53,332 nucleotides of DNA from a virus. The stretch covers positions 1 through 53,332 of IMG/VR virus record IMGVR_UViG_3300031857_000259; one strand, given 5' to 3'. Of the stretch, positions 27,181 to 35,534 are shown one piece after another; position 1 is the first letter of the stretch; each line of letters begins with the position of its first letter. Both the position numbers and the translations under genes were made by a program. The notes beneath the pieces are model-generated. The model was not told where the DNA came from. It made no database searches and was given only the letters and a program-made list of their open reading frames with translations.

Positions 27181-27215
27181 ATTACCGCCATTACCGCCAA
27201 CATTACCGCCATTAC
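27181..27215. repeat. ATTACCGCC short tandem repeat
   Basis: Three exact ATTACCGCC units (27181-27189, 27190-27198, 27202-27210) and a partial fourth. On the - strand this reads GGCGGTAAT units, starts at the stop of the 67-aa gene and lies in the leader of the nuclease gene. A 14-codon frame (27212-27168, - strand) runs through it with TAATG overlap; its coding status is unclear. Confidence 0.8.
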
Positions 27216-27415
27216 TTTTTGTATGGTCTAAAGTTTTTCTTTGATATCTGTAATGCTTCTGCCTCAGTGTCAGCGAACCCTGTATCGTATGTGAACCCAT
27301 CGCTGTACCAGTACAGCCACTCACCTACGTGTGATTGGAACACACCTATTGATCCTACAGGAACCTCTCTCATGTAGAATAACTTTTTTGCTTGGTCTCC
27401 AATGTATATATTCAT
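27212..27415 (-). CDS. Small hypothetical protein
   Basis: 67 aa. The ATG at 27415 is chosen because it overlaps the preceding stop by ATGA; an earlier in-frame ATG would add nine residues. Rich in aromatic residues ('GEWLYWYSDGFTYDTG'). Resembles small alpha/beta phage proteins of unknown function; no motif recognised. Confidence 0.6.
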   Translation of the reverse strand: MNIYIGDQAKKLFYMREVPVGSIGVFQSHVGEWLYWYSDGFTYDTGFADTEAEALQISKKNFRPYKK

Positions 27416-27603
27416 TTCATTATATCTTTTAGTTGACCCCAAATAGCTTCGCTTAAATCTCCCCAGTACATATCACATTTACCATCCTTAATAGGTGGAT
27501 TTGTGAAGTAGGATTGATAGTCACTAGGCTTTGCCGTAAAGCGGTAGCAGCTTTCTTTGTAGGGACAATTTGTCCCCACGCACATTGTTATGTCCGGGCT
27601 CAT
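27412..27603 (-). CDS. Small Cys-rich protein, possible zinc binder
   Basis: 63 aa with 'CVGTNCPYKESCYRF' and a later 'GKCDMYW', a C-x5-C-x5-C-x23-C spacing that could bind one zinc ion. Similar short proteins with CP-x4-C-x-R occur in Bacteroidota phages and prophages, from memory. ATGA overlap with the next gene; unknown function. Confidence 0.6.
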   Translation of the reverse strand: MSPDITMCVGTNCPYKESCYRFTAKPSDYQSYFTNPPIKDGKCDMYWGDLSEAIWGQLKDIMK

Positions 27604-27607
27604 GACT

Positions 27608-27772
27608 TCATTTCTTCAATTCATTTATAGCAATCTGTGCTAATCTCTCTGCATCTTTTCTAACCCTGTTGTGATAATCTGAGTTGTCAGAAAATGGAGA
27701 CTGCCACTTTGTGCTTGCAACTTGATCGTAGACTAATGCATTGTAGAATCTTTCTGTTAGTAATTTTTTCAT
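27608..27772 (-). CDS. Small hypothetical protein
   Basis: 54 aa, begins 'MKKLLTERFYNALVYDQV', helical, charged C-terminus. Start overlaps the upstream stop by ATGA. Read directly from the - strand; unknown function. Confidence 0.55.
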   Translation of the reverse strand: MKKLLTERFYNALVYDQVASTKWQSPFSDNSDYHNRVRKDAERLAQIAINELKK

Positions 27773-27930
27773 GTGTTTGTTAGTTTAATAATTAAATTGT
27801 TTATGTTCTCATCTGATAGGAAGTTCTCCTTGTCAGTATTCCAATACTCTAGGTACCTGTCCCTGTGTACAGCGTACCACTTCTGTGTGTATTCATTCCA
27901 ATGAAATACATAGTTCCAAATCTTATCCAT
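27769..27930 (-). CDS. Small hypothetical protein
   Basis: 53 aa, begins 'MDKIWNYVFHWNEYTQKWY', unusually Trp- and Tyr-rich. First gene after the helicase gene with a 63-nt gap, ATGA overlap with the next. Unknown function. Confidence 0.5.
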   Translation of the reverse strand: MDKIWNYVFHWNEYTQKWYAVHRDRYLEYWNTDKENFLSDENINNLIIKLTNT

Positions 27931-27993
27931 ATCGTTTGTTGTTAAAGTTTGCTACTGTTGGTAGGCACTAGCGACCCAAGCATATAACCCTAT

Positions 27994-29361
27994 CTATGTA
28001 TTTTTAAAATGATTAACTGTGTAGTCCTTCTTCTTTATCACTGTCTTGTACACGTCATGCTCAATACCTCCCTTACTGAAGACCCAGTACACATGGTTGA
28101 ACGATCGCTCTTTAGTTGTCATCCTGTCCCTGCTCTGCCAGTAACTCGTAGCACTGAAGTCAATGTTGTAGTACACCAAGTACTTCGCTTGCCTGAGGCT
28201 GATCCCCTCCCTGCCACTAACTATCTGTAGTGCAATGCTCTTGTCTGTACTCTCAAATATACTAAGCTCAGTTGTAAGTTCATCACCAAACACATCCTTC
28301 AGGGCAGACAGCTCTTCCTTAAATTTATAGAAGATGCCTATCTTACTTCCTTGAAATTTTTGTTTAATGAACTCAGCCTTGGTGGTGTCAAGAACCATGC
28401 TGTTGCCACTCTCAAACTTAATCGTCCCACTGCATAGCTGGTGTACCTTCATCATTAACTTCACTGCCGTGTCCGCTAGTATCACCTCAGTCTTACCCTC
28501 AATCACGAGGTCCCTCTTTAGCTTCTTGATAAGCTGCATCGTAGACTCCTTCATCTCTACCTCTAGGATCTCCTCAGTAACTGATGAAACGAACCCTGCC
28601 TCCTTCTGTGAGAAGCTTATCATGTGTGGCTGCATCTCCTCAATGATGCTATCCAATCCAGTGCTGTAGTCATTAATGAATAGACCATTGATGTTCTTCT
28701 GCTTCACCTTCACATGCACCTCAGCAAACTTATAGAAGTTAACGAACCGCTTGAATGGGTTACCAGGTATGCCGTACACCTGGTGGTACATCTGTGAGTA
28801 GCTCTCCGGGGTTGGTGTGCCAGACATGAGTATCACCTTAGGTCTATACTTAGAGATGGCGTGTCGCATCATTACAGCCCGATTGCTGGGCTTTGGGAAC
28901 GCACCTATACTATGTGCCTCATCGATGACTATCAGGTCAAATTTGAAGATATCTACCACGTTGTGGAGGCTCTCGTAGTTGACCACCTTTATCTGGTAGC
29001 TAGGCTGTAGCAGATCGTAGTCCTTCTCGATGCTGCCGATGGCCTTCTTCTTGGTCACGAACAGCACAGACTTTGCTCCGCACTCACTGGCTATGCCAAG
29101 GCTGGTCAAGGTCTTGCCTGTCCGTACCTCCATCGCTAGGTACACGAAGCCATGTTGCTCTATGGCTCGTGCCCCCTGCGATATTATGTCCCTCTGATAT
29201 GGTCTAAACTCCATGCTTCTTGTTCCGTAATGAGATAAGCAATTCTTTACACTAGTTAGTACATCTGGGTCAACTGACTTGCTCTTTGATACAACATTGT
29301 AAAGTGTACCGCAGTAGCGTAGCATCTGCTCATCCGAATAGCCTGGTACTCTCTCAATCAT
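27994..29361 (-). CDS. Superfamily 2 DNA helicase/translocase
   Basis: 455 aa. Motifs in order: Q-motif-like 'FRPYQRDII' (about 52-60), Walker A variant 'EVRTGKT' (78-84), DEAH box 'VIDEAH' (145-150), 'SGTPTP' motif III (180-185), and a C-terminal 'SREGISL' and 'YWQSRDRM' (motifs V and VI). This is the SNF2-like/DEAD-like helicase type common in phage replication modules. Overlaps the upstream primase-helicase gene by 8 nt, so the two are probably co-translated. Substrate (fork or recombination intermediate) cannot be told from sequence. Confidence 0.85.
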   Translation of the reverse strand: MIERVPGYSDEQMLRYCGTLYNVVSKSKSVDPDVLTSVKNCLSHYGTRSMEFRPYQRDIISQGARAIEQHGFVYLAMEVRTGKTLTSLGIASECGAKSVLFVTKKKAIGSIEKDYDLLQPSYQIKVVNYESLHNVVDIFKFDLIVIDEAHSIGAFPKPSNRAVMMRHAISKYRPKVILMSGTPTPESYSQMYHQVYGIPGNPFKRFVNFYKFAEVHVKVKQKNINGLFINDYSTGLDSIIEEMQPHMISFSQKEAGFVSSVTEEILEVEMKESTMQLIKKLKRDLVIEGKTEVILADTAVKLMMKVHQLCSGTIKFESGNSMVLDTTKAEFIKQKFQGSKIGIFYKFKEELSALKDVFGDELTTELSIFESTDKSIALQIVSGREGISLRQAKYLVYYNIDFSATSYWQSRDRMTTKERSFNHVYWVFSKGGIEHDVYKTVIKKKDYTVNHFKNT

Positions 29362-31744
29362 TTGAATGAATTATGATCCACCTGCCCATCATGTCACGCC
29401 CTTCCTCTGGAGCAACGCCATACTTGAACATGCCATAAGATACCAACCACTTGTAGAACTTAGTTCTGCTGATGGTCATCTTGGACTTTGGTCCGTAGTC
29501 AGGGTACTCGTTGACGAAGTCATTGTACAGATCGTTCTTGTACAGCCTTACCTCTGGCTCTAGCGTGGTGTTCTTAGGCTGACCCTCCACCAGACCACAC
29601 CACTCGATGAAGTCATGAGAAGTCTCAGCAGATAGCTGTCTGATCTTTAGGTTAACGAACTTACTTCTCACTAGCCCAGTGTTCAGGTAGTTAGCCAAGC
29701 ATCTGATCATGTAGTTGTCAAACTCACACCAGTCATCATCGTTCCAGTCCCCGAACATCAGCTTACCAAATTCGTCTAGAGGCGTAAAGGCTTTAGAATA
29801 ATACTGGTGCAGCTCTAACTCCCACTTACGTCTAGCAAACGAGTTGCCTGACCCCTTGATAGCATAGTTAGTAGTGATAGCAATCTTTGGAGACTTGCTG
29901 AACGGTATCTTGATTGCATCCTTGTTCTTCTTCTCTAGCGTGAGACCCTCAGTTACCACACTGAATAGTCTCTCGAAGTCAAAGTACTTCTTCACATCAT
30001 CGAACACTAGGATCTGCGTATCGGCAGACACTAGCTGGTAGGCGAAGCTACGCTCAAACGTGAAGGACTTGCCATCAATAGTTACTACCTTCTTCATCCT
30101 ACCCAATGCGTTCATGAACAGACCCTTGCCTGTGCCACCCTCAGGGTTGTCGCTTATCACCTCATCGTTGAGGATCACTGCCGGACAGAAGCTTAGGTTC
30201 TTGTAGCCATGTAGTAGGAACCCGATGGTACTCTCCATCGATTCAACTCTGCCATCATCACCCCCACAGATGTTACGTATAAACTTCCTGTAGCTGCATG
30301 CATCTGTCACATCGCACATGTTAAAGTTGCGGTCAATCACGTGGTCATTCCACACGTATCCACCCAAGTCAAGGTAGTCAATAGGCTTGACCTGATCCTT
30401 AGTCACCTGCACAGCACAGTTCTTGTAGTACAGGTAGGACGTATCCTTGGTGTCCTCAATGAAGAAAATGTCTATGGTTGATAGCATGGACAGGAACTCC
30501 TCCTTAAAGAAGCGAGTGTTGTCAGCAAAGTAGTTGTACACCATGATGTCATCCAACTCAAGTAGGTGGTTCAGAACGTAGTCCTTTATCTCCTTCTCAG
30601 ATGTGTGGTCAATCAAGTTGTTTGTAACCTTGACGAACACGTAGTTCTTACCACCCTCAGGGCAGTACTTGTAGAAGCCATTGTCCTCAAGGAACTGCTT
30701 AAACTGAATGTGTACTATTCGAATGACTCCCTTCTCGCTCTTTTCCCAGAATGTCTTCTTTGCGTTCTCCTCCTCCACCTTGGTCAAGACTGCTTCGATA
30801 GTATCCGTATCCAGTTGAGAGTCCTGTAGCTGAATACGTATTTCTTTTTTTGATACACCCCTTCTAAGCTTAGCCTTGATGGTGTTGATCTTCTCCTCGT
30901 CCTCGTAGTACTTGGTGCCAAAGTTGGTGGTGTTACGGTAGGCTGAGTCAATTGTGGTAGCGATCTCACGTACAGAGAAGTCCTCCGTAGCGTACTGGTT
31001 CAGCACGTAGGATGCAAGACTCTTGTTGATACCGAAGTCATTGAACGCCATCGCTAGGATGTACACGTTATGGTTACGCTGTCCCTCCATCATTGGGTAC
31101 TTCTTTACCCACCACTTGACCAAGATCTCAACCACCTTGTTCTCATCGGTGATAGGAATGGTAGGCTTGTCCTTGAACTTACTTACCTCTGTGTACTCTG
31201 GCTCCTCCAGTACATCCCATACAGATGAGTTCTCATTGATGTGAATGAGCGGATCATAAGACTCGTAGCATACACGTGATACGTTCTTGCTAGTCTTGTC
31301 AAAGTACTCGCTGTTGAAGTGCTTCTCTAGGCTGTTGAAGTAGTTGATGTGGTTGTCTTGGTCTGCCGGTATCTTTACCAATGCCTTAAGGCCATTGCCA
31401 GAGGGAGAGGTGAATACTGAGTAGACGTACTTGTTCTTCGATAGGGTCTCCTTGTCCTGTAGCAAGGTCTTCTGGTTCTGGTAGCCATCAAAGTCTAGGC
31501 ATATCAGACCACTGTGCTGGGTGAGTGATGCATCGGATCTCTTGGTGAATATACCACTGAAGCATATCGCTGGGAGTAACTTCTTTAAGTCATTCCTTTC
31601 CTGCTTACGCTTCTCTGCTCTGATCTTCTTGACCAGTTCCTTTGACGATCCAGATTTAATTCGCTCTAGGATTAGCCCAACATTCCTGTGGAATGGCATG
31701 CTTGTATCCTTGATACTCTGGAATATGGTCACTTGATGTATCAT
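29354..31744 (-). CDS. Primase-helicase (VirE_N/BT4734-like N-terminus, D5-like SF3 helicase C-terminus)
   Basis: 796 aa. The N-terminal 200 residues ('GLICLDFDGYQNQKTL' then 'SPSGNGLKALVKI') match the BT4734-like VirE_N primase-type domain of Bacteroidota mobile elements. The C-terminal half is a superfamily 3 helicase: Walker A 'PEGGTGKGLF' near residue 535, Walker B 'ILVFDDV' near 580 and motif C 'AITTNY' near 623. It would prime and unwind phage DNA at the origin. Its upstream region holds the AT-rich repeated element and an upstream terminator, so it probably has its own promoter there, though no perfect TAnnTTTG was found. Confidence 0.85.
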   Translation of the reverse strand: MIHQVTIFQSIKDTSMPFHRNVGLILERIKSGSSKELVKKIRAEKRKQERNDLKKLLPAICFSGIFTKRSDASLTQHSGLICLDFDGYQNQKTLLQDKETLSKNKYVYSVFTSPSGNGLKALVKIPADQDNHINYFNSLEKHFNSEYFDKTSKNVSRVCYESYDPLIHINENSSVWDVLEEPEYTEVSKFKDKPTIPITDENKVVEILVKWWVKKYPMMEGQRNHNVYILAMAFNDFGINKSLASYVLNQYATEDFSVREIATTIDSAYRNTTNFGTKYYEDEEKINTIKAKLRRGVSKKEIRIQLQDSQLDTDTIEAVLTKVEEENAKKTFWEKSEKGVIRIVHIQFKQFLEDNGFYKYCPEGGKNYVFVKVTNNLIDHTSEKEIKDYVLNHLLELDDIMVYNYFADNTRFFKEEFLSMLSTIDIFFIEDTKDTSYLYYKNCAVQVTKDQVKPIDYLDLGGYVWNDHVIDRNFNMCDVTDACSYRKFIRNICGGDDGRVESMESTIGFLLHGYKNLSFCPAVILNDEVISDNPEGGTGKGLFMNALGRMKKVVTIDGKSFTFERSFAYQLVSADTQILVFDDVKKYFDFERLFSVVTEGLTLEKKNKDAIKIPFSKSPKIAITTNYAIKGSGNSFARRKWELELHQYYSKAFTPLDEFGKLMFGDWNDDDWCEFDNYMIRCLANYLNTGLVRSKFVNLKIRQLSAETSHDFIEWCGLVEGQPKNTTLEPEVRLYKNDLYNDFVNEYPDYGPKSKMTISRTKFYKWLVSYGMFKYGVAPEEGRDMMGRWIIIHSND

Positions 31745-31757
31745 AAATGTCGTTAAT

Positions 31758-31889
31758 ATGTCATGTAACTTATTGATAATTAACTCTATGTCGATTATGT
31801 CAATTTAAAAACCCTTTTAGATTCAAAGAAATAATAATAATATATAAGTAATTATATATATATATAGGGAAAAGTAAAAATGACATGGA
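31758..31889. repeat. AT-rich repeated element, copy A
   Basis: 132-bp noncoding element related to copy B at 42210-42342 in the same orientation. Shared blocks in order: ATGTC, TGTAACT-N3-TGATAWT (31764-31780), GATTATGTCRATTT, an A/T run with ATATATAA, ATATATATATATAGGGAA, and TGACATGGA. Contains three ATGTC boxes, with a fourth just outside at 31747. It lies between a - strand terminator and the primase-helicase ATG. Candidate replication origin or operator/promoter element. Confidence 0.75.
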
Positions 31890-31894
31890 CTAGA

Positions 31895-31923
31895 GAAAAA
31901 AAAGAGGGGTAGTAAACCCCCTC
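31895..31923 (-). terminator. Intrinsic terminator after the SSB-like gene (- strand)
   Basis: On the - strand, GAGGGG pairs with CCCCTC over an eight-base loop and is followed by eight or nine T's. It starts 5 nt after the stop of the 88-aa gene, separating the recombination genes from the primase-helicase transcript. Confidence 0.85.
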
Positions 31924-31927
31924 CATT

Positions 31928-32194
31928 TTAGAAAGGCACCTCGTTGGTAGGCTCATCTACCTTATTGTCCTCACCTGGGTTATAGGTGTTCACTACTAGG
32001 TGGTGACTAGGTTTGTTAGGAACTTGCTCCTTATTCTTTACTATATTTAGGTTGACCCACTCAAGGTTTTTCTCGTTAAGGTAGGCTAAAAGATTCTGCA
32101 AGTCCCTCTTGCTTTGGCTTACTGTTGTAAGCGGGCCGTACTTGGTTTGAATAACTCTAGAACTTCCTCCGTAAATTTTGTCTTTCTTTTCCAT
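31928..32194 (-). CDS. Putative single-stranded DNA-binding protein
   Basis: 88 aa. Predicted small beta-rich domain followed by an acidic tail ending 'EPTNEVPF'. An acidic C-terminus with terminal P-F is the partner-recruiting tip of bacterial SSB. Similar short proteins (starting 'MEKK...GGSSRVIQTKYG') sit in replication modules of Bacteroidota phages. Location between an exonuclease/annealing pair and the primase-helicase supports this. The OB fold itself cannot be confirmed by eye and the protein is short for SSB (usually 110 aa or more). Confidence 0.5.
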   Translation of the reverse strand: MEKKDKIYGGSSRVIQTKYGPLTTVSQSKRDLQNLLAYLNEKNLEWVNLNIVKNKEQVPNKPSHHLVVNTYNPGEDNKVDEPTNEVPF

Positions 32195-32198
32195 TTGA

Positions 32199-32930
32199 TT
32201 AAAGTGTTTCGTTTATAAAGTAATTGTCAATATCATCTGTTGGATTTGGTCCGAAGTACCTGTAGTATACCTCCATTGCTCGCTCGACCTTAGCTTCTCC
32301 ACCCTTTACGAACTCCTCGGATGGTCTGAACAGACCAAGCTGCTCAGATTCCTTGTCAATAACGTAAAAGTATAGGGGTTTTCCAAATAATTGCTGGTAA
32401 ATGTAGCACTGGGAGTCATAGTTGTAGCTCTTTGCAGACCATCTGAACTTGTTGATGTCCGATGTAGTCTTCAGATCAATGATTGAATCGCTAGTAACTA
32501 TGTCTGCCTTTGCTTTCCATTGCAGTCCCTTGATCTCACCAATGGTTGGCTCCTCGTATAGGTTGCCATCCCTGTAGATGTCATCGTAGAACTGAAGGTT
32601 GGACTTCATCACACTAGCAAGTCGCACAATTTCCTCGTACTCCTTGGTCAACATGGCGAATCCAAGGTCGTTGTCCTCAAGGTACTTCTTGTACTCCTTT
32701 GTATTCCTTGTACTGACATCCACCTGTGGCACGATTACAGCCTTCTCAGGCTCAAGAATTAGCTGATGGAATAGTCTACCCTCATGAAAGTGTTTGGAGT
32801 CCCCAGATGGCACTCTAAATAGCTTAGGATTGGTAAGCAACGAATAGATGTCTGAGTTGGATAGGTAGTACCTACCCTTTCCATTGTAGTACTCATCATC
32901 ATTCCTTAGTTCATCGATTACTGATTGCAT
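32199..32930 (-). CDS. PD-(D/E)XK exonuclease (lambda-exo/YqaJ/RecB-like)
   Basis: 243 aa. N-terminal 'GRLFHQLILEPE' (51-62) matches the G-x3-H-x3-LEP block of phage PD-(D/E)XK exonucleases (DUF3799-like). Catalytic candidates follow: E132, 'KAKADIV' (D143) and 'IIDLKTT' (D152, K154), then Q in 'YDSQCYIYQQLFG'. It would make 3' single strands for the annealing protein encoded just upstream, whose gene overlaps this start by 13 nt. A classic two-gene recombination pair. Confidence 0.8.
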   Translation of the reverse strand: MQSVIDELRNDDEYYNGKGRYYLSNSDIYSLLTNPKLFRVPSGDSKHFHEGRLFHQLILEPEKAVIVPQVDVSTRNTKEYKKYLEDNDLGFAMLTKEYEEIVRLASVMKSNLQFYDDIYRDGNLYEEPTIGEIKGLQWKAKADIVTSDSIIDLKTTSDINKFRWSAKSYNYDSQCYIYQQLFGKPLYFYVIDKESEQLGLFRPSEEFVKGGEAKVERAMEVYYRYFGPNPTDDIDNYFINETL

Positions 32931-33538
32931 AGTTCAGCGATTTCTTTCTTAAGTTCTACAGAGATGTCATACTTGGTGGTCAACTGCTTGCCAATGAATG
33001 CAAGACCCTTGCTCTTGTTGTCAGCCACATACTTTAGCACCTTCTTCCACTCAGTGCTGTCCTTCACTAGGGTAACCAGTGCAGTAGGTACGCTCTGCTC
33101 CACTACCTTTGGCTCACTCTCTGGTAGATCCTCTCCGGCATAGATGTAGATGCCCAATCCAAACATCGCTAGGTTCTTAACCAAGCAACGCATCAAGGTC
33201 TTGTTGATGTCGAAGGTAGTCGCTGCATCCACCTGCTTGTCTCCGTACTTGGTAGCATAGGAGTAAGCCTTCTTCTTCATGCTCTTGTTCTTCCCATCCA
33301 TGACAGGCAACCACATCTCTAGGGTCTGACCCTCAATCGTAACTGATGTATGGCACATGAATCCTAAGTCATCATCGTAGTCCGTAGGTAGGATGGTGTA
33401 CGATGCATCTGGGCACTCCTTCTTAGTCACAGACCATGCCCATGCCCATGATAGGTAGGTTAGGTTGTCCTTCTTCTCAACATGCTCGTTCACATTGATA
33501 GCTGAGAGTCTCTCGAATACTGATTTTTCTGATTTCAT
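32918..33538 (-). CDS. DUF1071-type single-strand annealing protein
   Basis: 206 aa. 'LTYLSWAWAWSVTKKECP', a central 'KKKAYSYATKYGDKQVDAA' (approximate) and 'CLVKNLAMFGLGIYIYAGEDLP' are the recognisable blocks of the DUF1071 family, grouped with Erf/Sak/Rad52-like phage recombinases. Paired with the adjacent PD-(D/E)XK exonuclease, as usual. Role: annealing single strands during phage recombination or replication restart. The start ATG overlaps the preceding stop (ATGA). Confidence 0.75.
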   Translation of the reverse strand: MKSEKSVFERLSAINVNEHVEKKDNLTYLSWAWAWSVTKKECPDASYTILPTDYDDDLGFMCHTSVTIEGQTLEMWLPVMDGKNKSMKKKAYSYATKYGDKQVDAATTFDINKTLMRCLVKNLAMFGLGIYIYAGEDLPESEPKVVEQSVPTALVTLVKDSTEWKKVLKYVADNKSKGLAFIGKQLTTKYDISVELKKEIAELCNQ

Positions 33539-33825
33539 TTCTCTAGGTTTTTAATTAGTTGCTTGTAGTCTGTGTCTGCTTGTACTTTACTGTCGATTGA
33601 TTTGATCCCATGAATAATGGATGAGTGACCTATCACATACCCATTCATGTCCATGTACCTCTGGATGTAGCTCACCGGTATGTTTCTCTGTGAGCATAGG
33701 TAGTACAGCATGTGTCTTGCATCCACTACCTCCATCTTTTTATTCTTTGAGAAGATCCATTCCTTGGGGATGGAATAACGCTTGATAATGTTTTCTAAAT
33801 AGTTATTAAAGATTTCAATTTTCAT
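33535..33825 (-). CDS. DnaA domain IV-like protein
   Basis: 96 aa. Residues about 32-76 resemble the DNA-binding domain of DnaA: a helix with 'VVDARHMLYYLC', a second helix, then 'GHSSIIHGI' (66-74) in the place of the DnaA signature D-H-T-T-V-x-H. There is no AAA+ domain. It may recognise origin boxes or act on host DnaA boxes. Overlaps the upstream membrane-protein gene by 11 nt and the downstream annealing gene by ATGA. A second DnaA IV-like gene is at 26464. Confidence 0.65.
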   Translation of the reverse strand: MKIEIFNNYLENIIKRYSIPKEWIFSKNKKMEVVDARHMLYYLCSQRNIPVSYIQRYMDMNGYVIGHSSIIHGIKSIDSKVQADTDYKQLIKNLEK

Positions 33826-33994
33826 AATTATGTACGATTAAAATATATGCTAGGAATAACACGATGGATATCCCTATACTAACTGCATCCATGATGAGCT
33901 TCTCGTAGCCATCACGATCCTCTTTGTATAGTAGCCTAGATACTACTGCATTGGAAAGAATAACTATCAATCCCACTACGATATACATAATCAT
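33815..33994 (-). CDS. Small membrane protein, two TM helices
   Basis: 59 aa read from the - strand: a hydrophobic segment at residues 3-22 ('YIVVGLIVILSNAVV'), a charged loop ('LYKEDRDGYEK'), and a second at 36-55 ('DAVSIGISIVLFLAYILIV'). Start overlaps the preceding stop by ATGA. Unknown role in the inner membrane, expressed with replication genes. Confidence 0.6.
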   Translation of the reverse strand: MIMYIVVGLIVILSNAVVSRLLYKEDRDGYEKLIMDAVSIGISIVLFLAYILIVHNYEN

Positions 33995-34266
33995 AGCTTG
34001 TCAAAAATAGCATCCACTATAGCATCAGTAAGTTCTCTGGTAGGCATAAGAGAAATTGTCTTGCCCTGTTCCTCATCCCATGTGCATAGCTGATGAGTAC
34101 CTAAAATATTTACAACTGTCTCGCTGTCACCAACATAGTCACAGTCCGACTCTTCACCATGACTAGCCACCTCGTAGCTACCCACCCAAAAGTAGTCCTT
34201 GTCATCAATGCTGAACTCAATCTCCTCATTGATGAACACCTCGCTTTCATTAAAATTTTTCCCCAT
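33991..34266 (-). CDS. Hypothetical acidic protein
   Basis: 91 aa, very acidic, alpha/beta. 'YFWVGSYEVASHGEESDCDY' suggests a compact beta domain, followed by a C-terminal helix 'TDAIVDAIFDKL'. No known family recognised. A 48-nt leader separates it from the upstream gene, longer than usual in this operon. Confidence 0.6.
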   Translation of the reverse strand: MGKNFNESEVFINEEIEFSIDDKDYFWVGSYEVASHGEESDCDYVGDSETVVNILGTHQLCTWDEEQGKTISLMPTRELTDAIVDAIFDKL

Positions 34267-34314
34267 TAGATTTGATTTAAATTTGATACAATATAAGACA
34301 ATAAATAAACAAAG

Positions 34315-34446
34315 TCAATCTTTTTTTGCAGAAACTTTGCTCCTGTTCAACCAGTAATGCTCGTTGCAGATCCGGTCAATCGCTTCCCACTTGGTGGTAC
34401 ATACCAATCTTGCGTATAGACTACCGCAGTAGTACACATTAAACAT
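34315..34446 (-). CDS. Small hypothetical protein
   Basis: 43 aa, begins 'MFNVYYCGSLYARLVCTTK', ends in Lys/Asp; three Cys. Its ATG overlaps the end of the upstream gene by 8 nt. Unknown function; coding status supported by the tight packing. Confidence 0.45.
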   Translation of the reverse strand: MFNVYYCGSLYARLVCTTKWEAIDRICNEHYWLNRSKVSAKKD

Positions 34447-34633
34447 TTGCTTCGCTTCCATCCTTTAGTCTAGCTTCTGATCCATACCTCACCTCTCTTG
34501 GGCATGGATAAATTTGAAACAATGCATCCATCCCTTTCACAAACTTAGCCTTGCTCTTCTCATCTAGATAAAGCAGTCTGTCATTCATTCCATGTACCAA
34601 TCTGTACATCTCTAGTCTTCCTTCTAGTGTCAT
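34439..34633 (-). CDS. Small hypothetical protein
   Basis: 64 aa, helical N-terminal half ('MTLEGRLEMYRLVHGMNDRL'), basic. ATGA overlap with the upstream 167-aa gene. Unknown function. Confidence 0.55.
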   Translation of the reverse strand: MTLEGRLEMYRLVHGMNDRLLYLDEKSKAKFVKGMDALFQIYPCPREVRYGSEARLKDGSEANV

Positions 34634-35133
34634 AATTCTTTTCCTGTTAATGCAAAATATATATTCTGTACTTGATGTATGTACCTGATGTTGGGCATTT
34701 CAAAACGTGCTCCATTGTAATCTGTTTTTGGTTCTAGTTTAGATCCAACTTCTATTCCATCTATGTCTATTATAAAAACATTTTGCATAGTATCAAAGTC
34801 ACATGATTCATCCCATCGTAACTTAAATACAGAAACTACTTTATCATAACCAATTCTATCACTTAGGTATTCACAAACTATTCTATTATCAATTTTTAAT
34901 TTTTTAACTAGTCCTTCTTCAATATTTATTGGACTTAAATCAAATACAGATACATTAACATAGCTTGAATACGCTACTCTTGAATCCATTAGTTGCTCTT
35001 TAAATATTTCATCATTAACATATTGATCCAAGTCTATGCATACATGATTCCTAAATGTATCTACAAACCGTACTTCGCAGGGGTATCCCTTGTAACTTAC
35101 AAGGTTACCACTTCTAAGTTCACTTATATTCAT
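34630..35133 (-). CDS. Conserved hypothetical protein ('YIHQVQNIYFALTGKEL' family)
   Basis: 167 aa. The N-terminus 'MNISELRSGNLVSYKGY' and the C-terminus 'IRYIHQVQNIYFALTGKEL' mark a family often seen in Bacteroidota phages and genomes, from memory, always with 'ELR.GN' at the start and 'YvHqLQNlyfaLtG.EL' at the end. Beta-rich centre. Function unknown. ATGA links on both sides. Confidence 0.65.
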   Translation of the reverse strand: MNISELRSGNLVSYKGYPCEVRFVDTFRNHVCIDLDQYVNDEIFKEQLMDSRVAYSSYVNVSVFDLSPINIEEGLVKKLKIDNRIVCEYLSDRIGYDKVVSVFKLRWDESCDFDTMQNVFIIDIDGIEVGSKLEPKTDYNGARFEMPNIRYIHQVQNIYFALTGKEL

Positions 35134-35534
35134 TGTAGTTTTAGATTTGTGAATTCAATAATAGTATCAACCCAGTCCCCATCCCATACCCTATTCTCAT
35201 AGGTGTTACAGAACTCATTGGTCAACTCTATGCCCAAGTCATATAGTCCACCGAATCCTTCAGTATCTAGAATCTTTTCTAGTCTAGATGGCATCGTATC
35301 ATTGTCAATCATGGCATGAATCGTGCATACTATCTCATGGTGCGTCTCTGCCCAGTCTCTGAAGCCATGCTTTAGTATGCCTTTTGACTTATTGTATGCC
35401 AATTGATTGAGGATACTTGATACAAGCAATACTTCTTGCTTGCTTACATTGTCTGAATTGTACATGGCATCCATTACTGCTTGGTAGGTATGGTCAAGAT
35501 CCAAGTACTTCGGTACATTCACTTCGATTTTCAT
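35130..35534 (-). CDS. Hypothetical helical protein
   Basis: 134 aa, predicted all-helical; 'LKHGFRDWAETHHEIVCTIH' in the middle. No recognised motif. Start context AACTATG, ATGA overlap downstream. Confidence 0.6.
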   Translation of the reverse strand: MKIEVNVPKYLDLDHTYQAVMDAMYNSDNVSKQEVLLVSSILNQLAYNKSKGILKHGFRDWAETHHEIVCTIHAMIDNDTMPSRLEKILDTEGFGGLYDLGIELTNEFCNTYENRVWDGDWVDTIIEFTNLKLQ

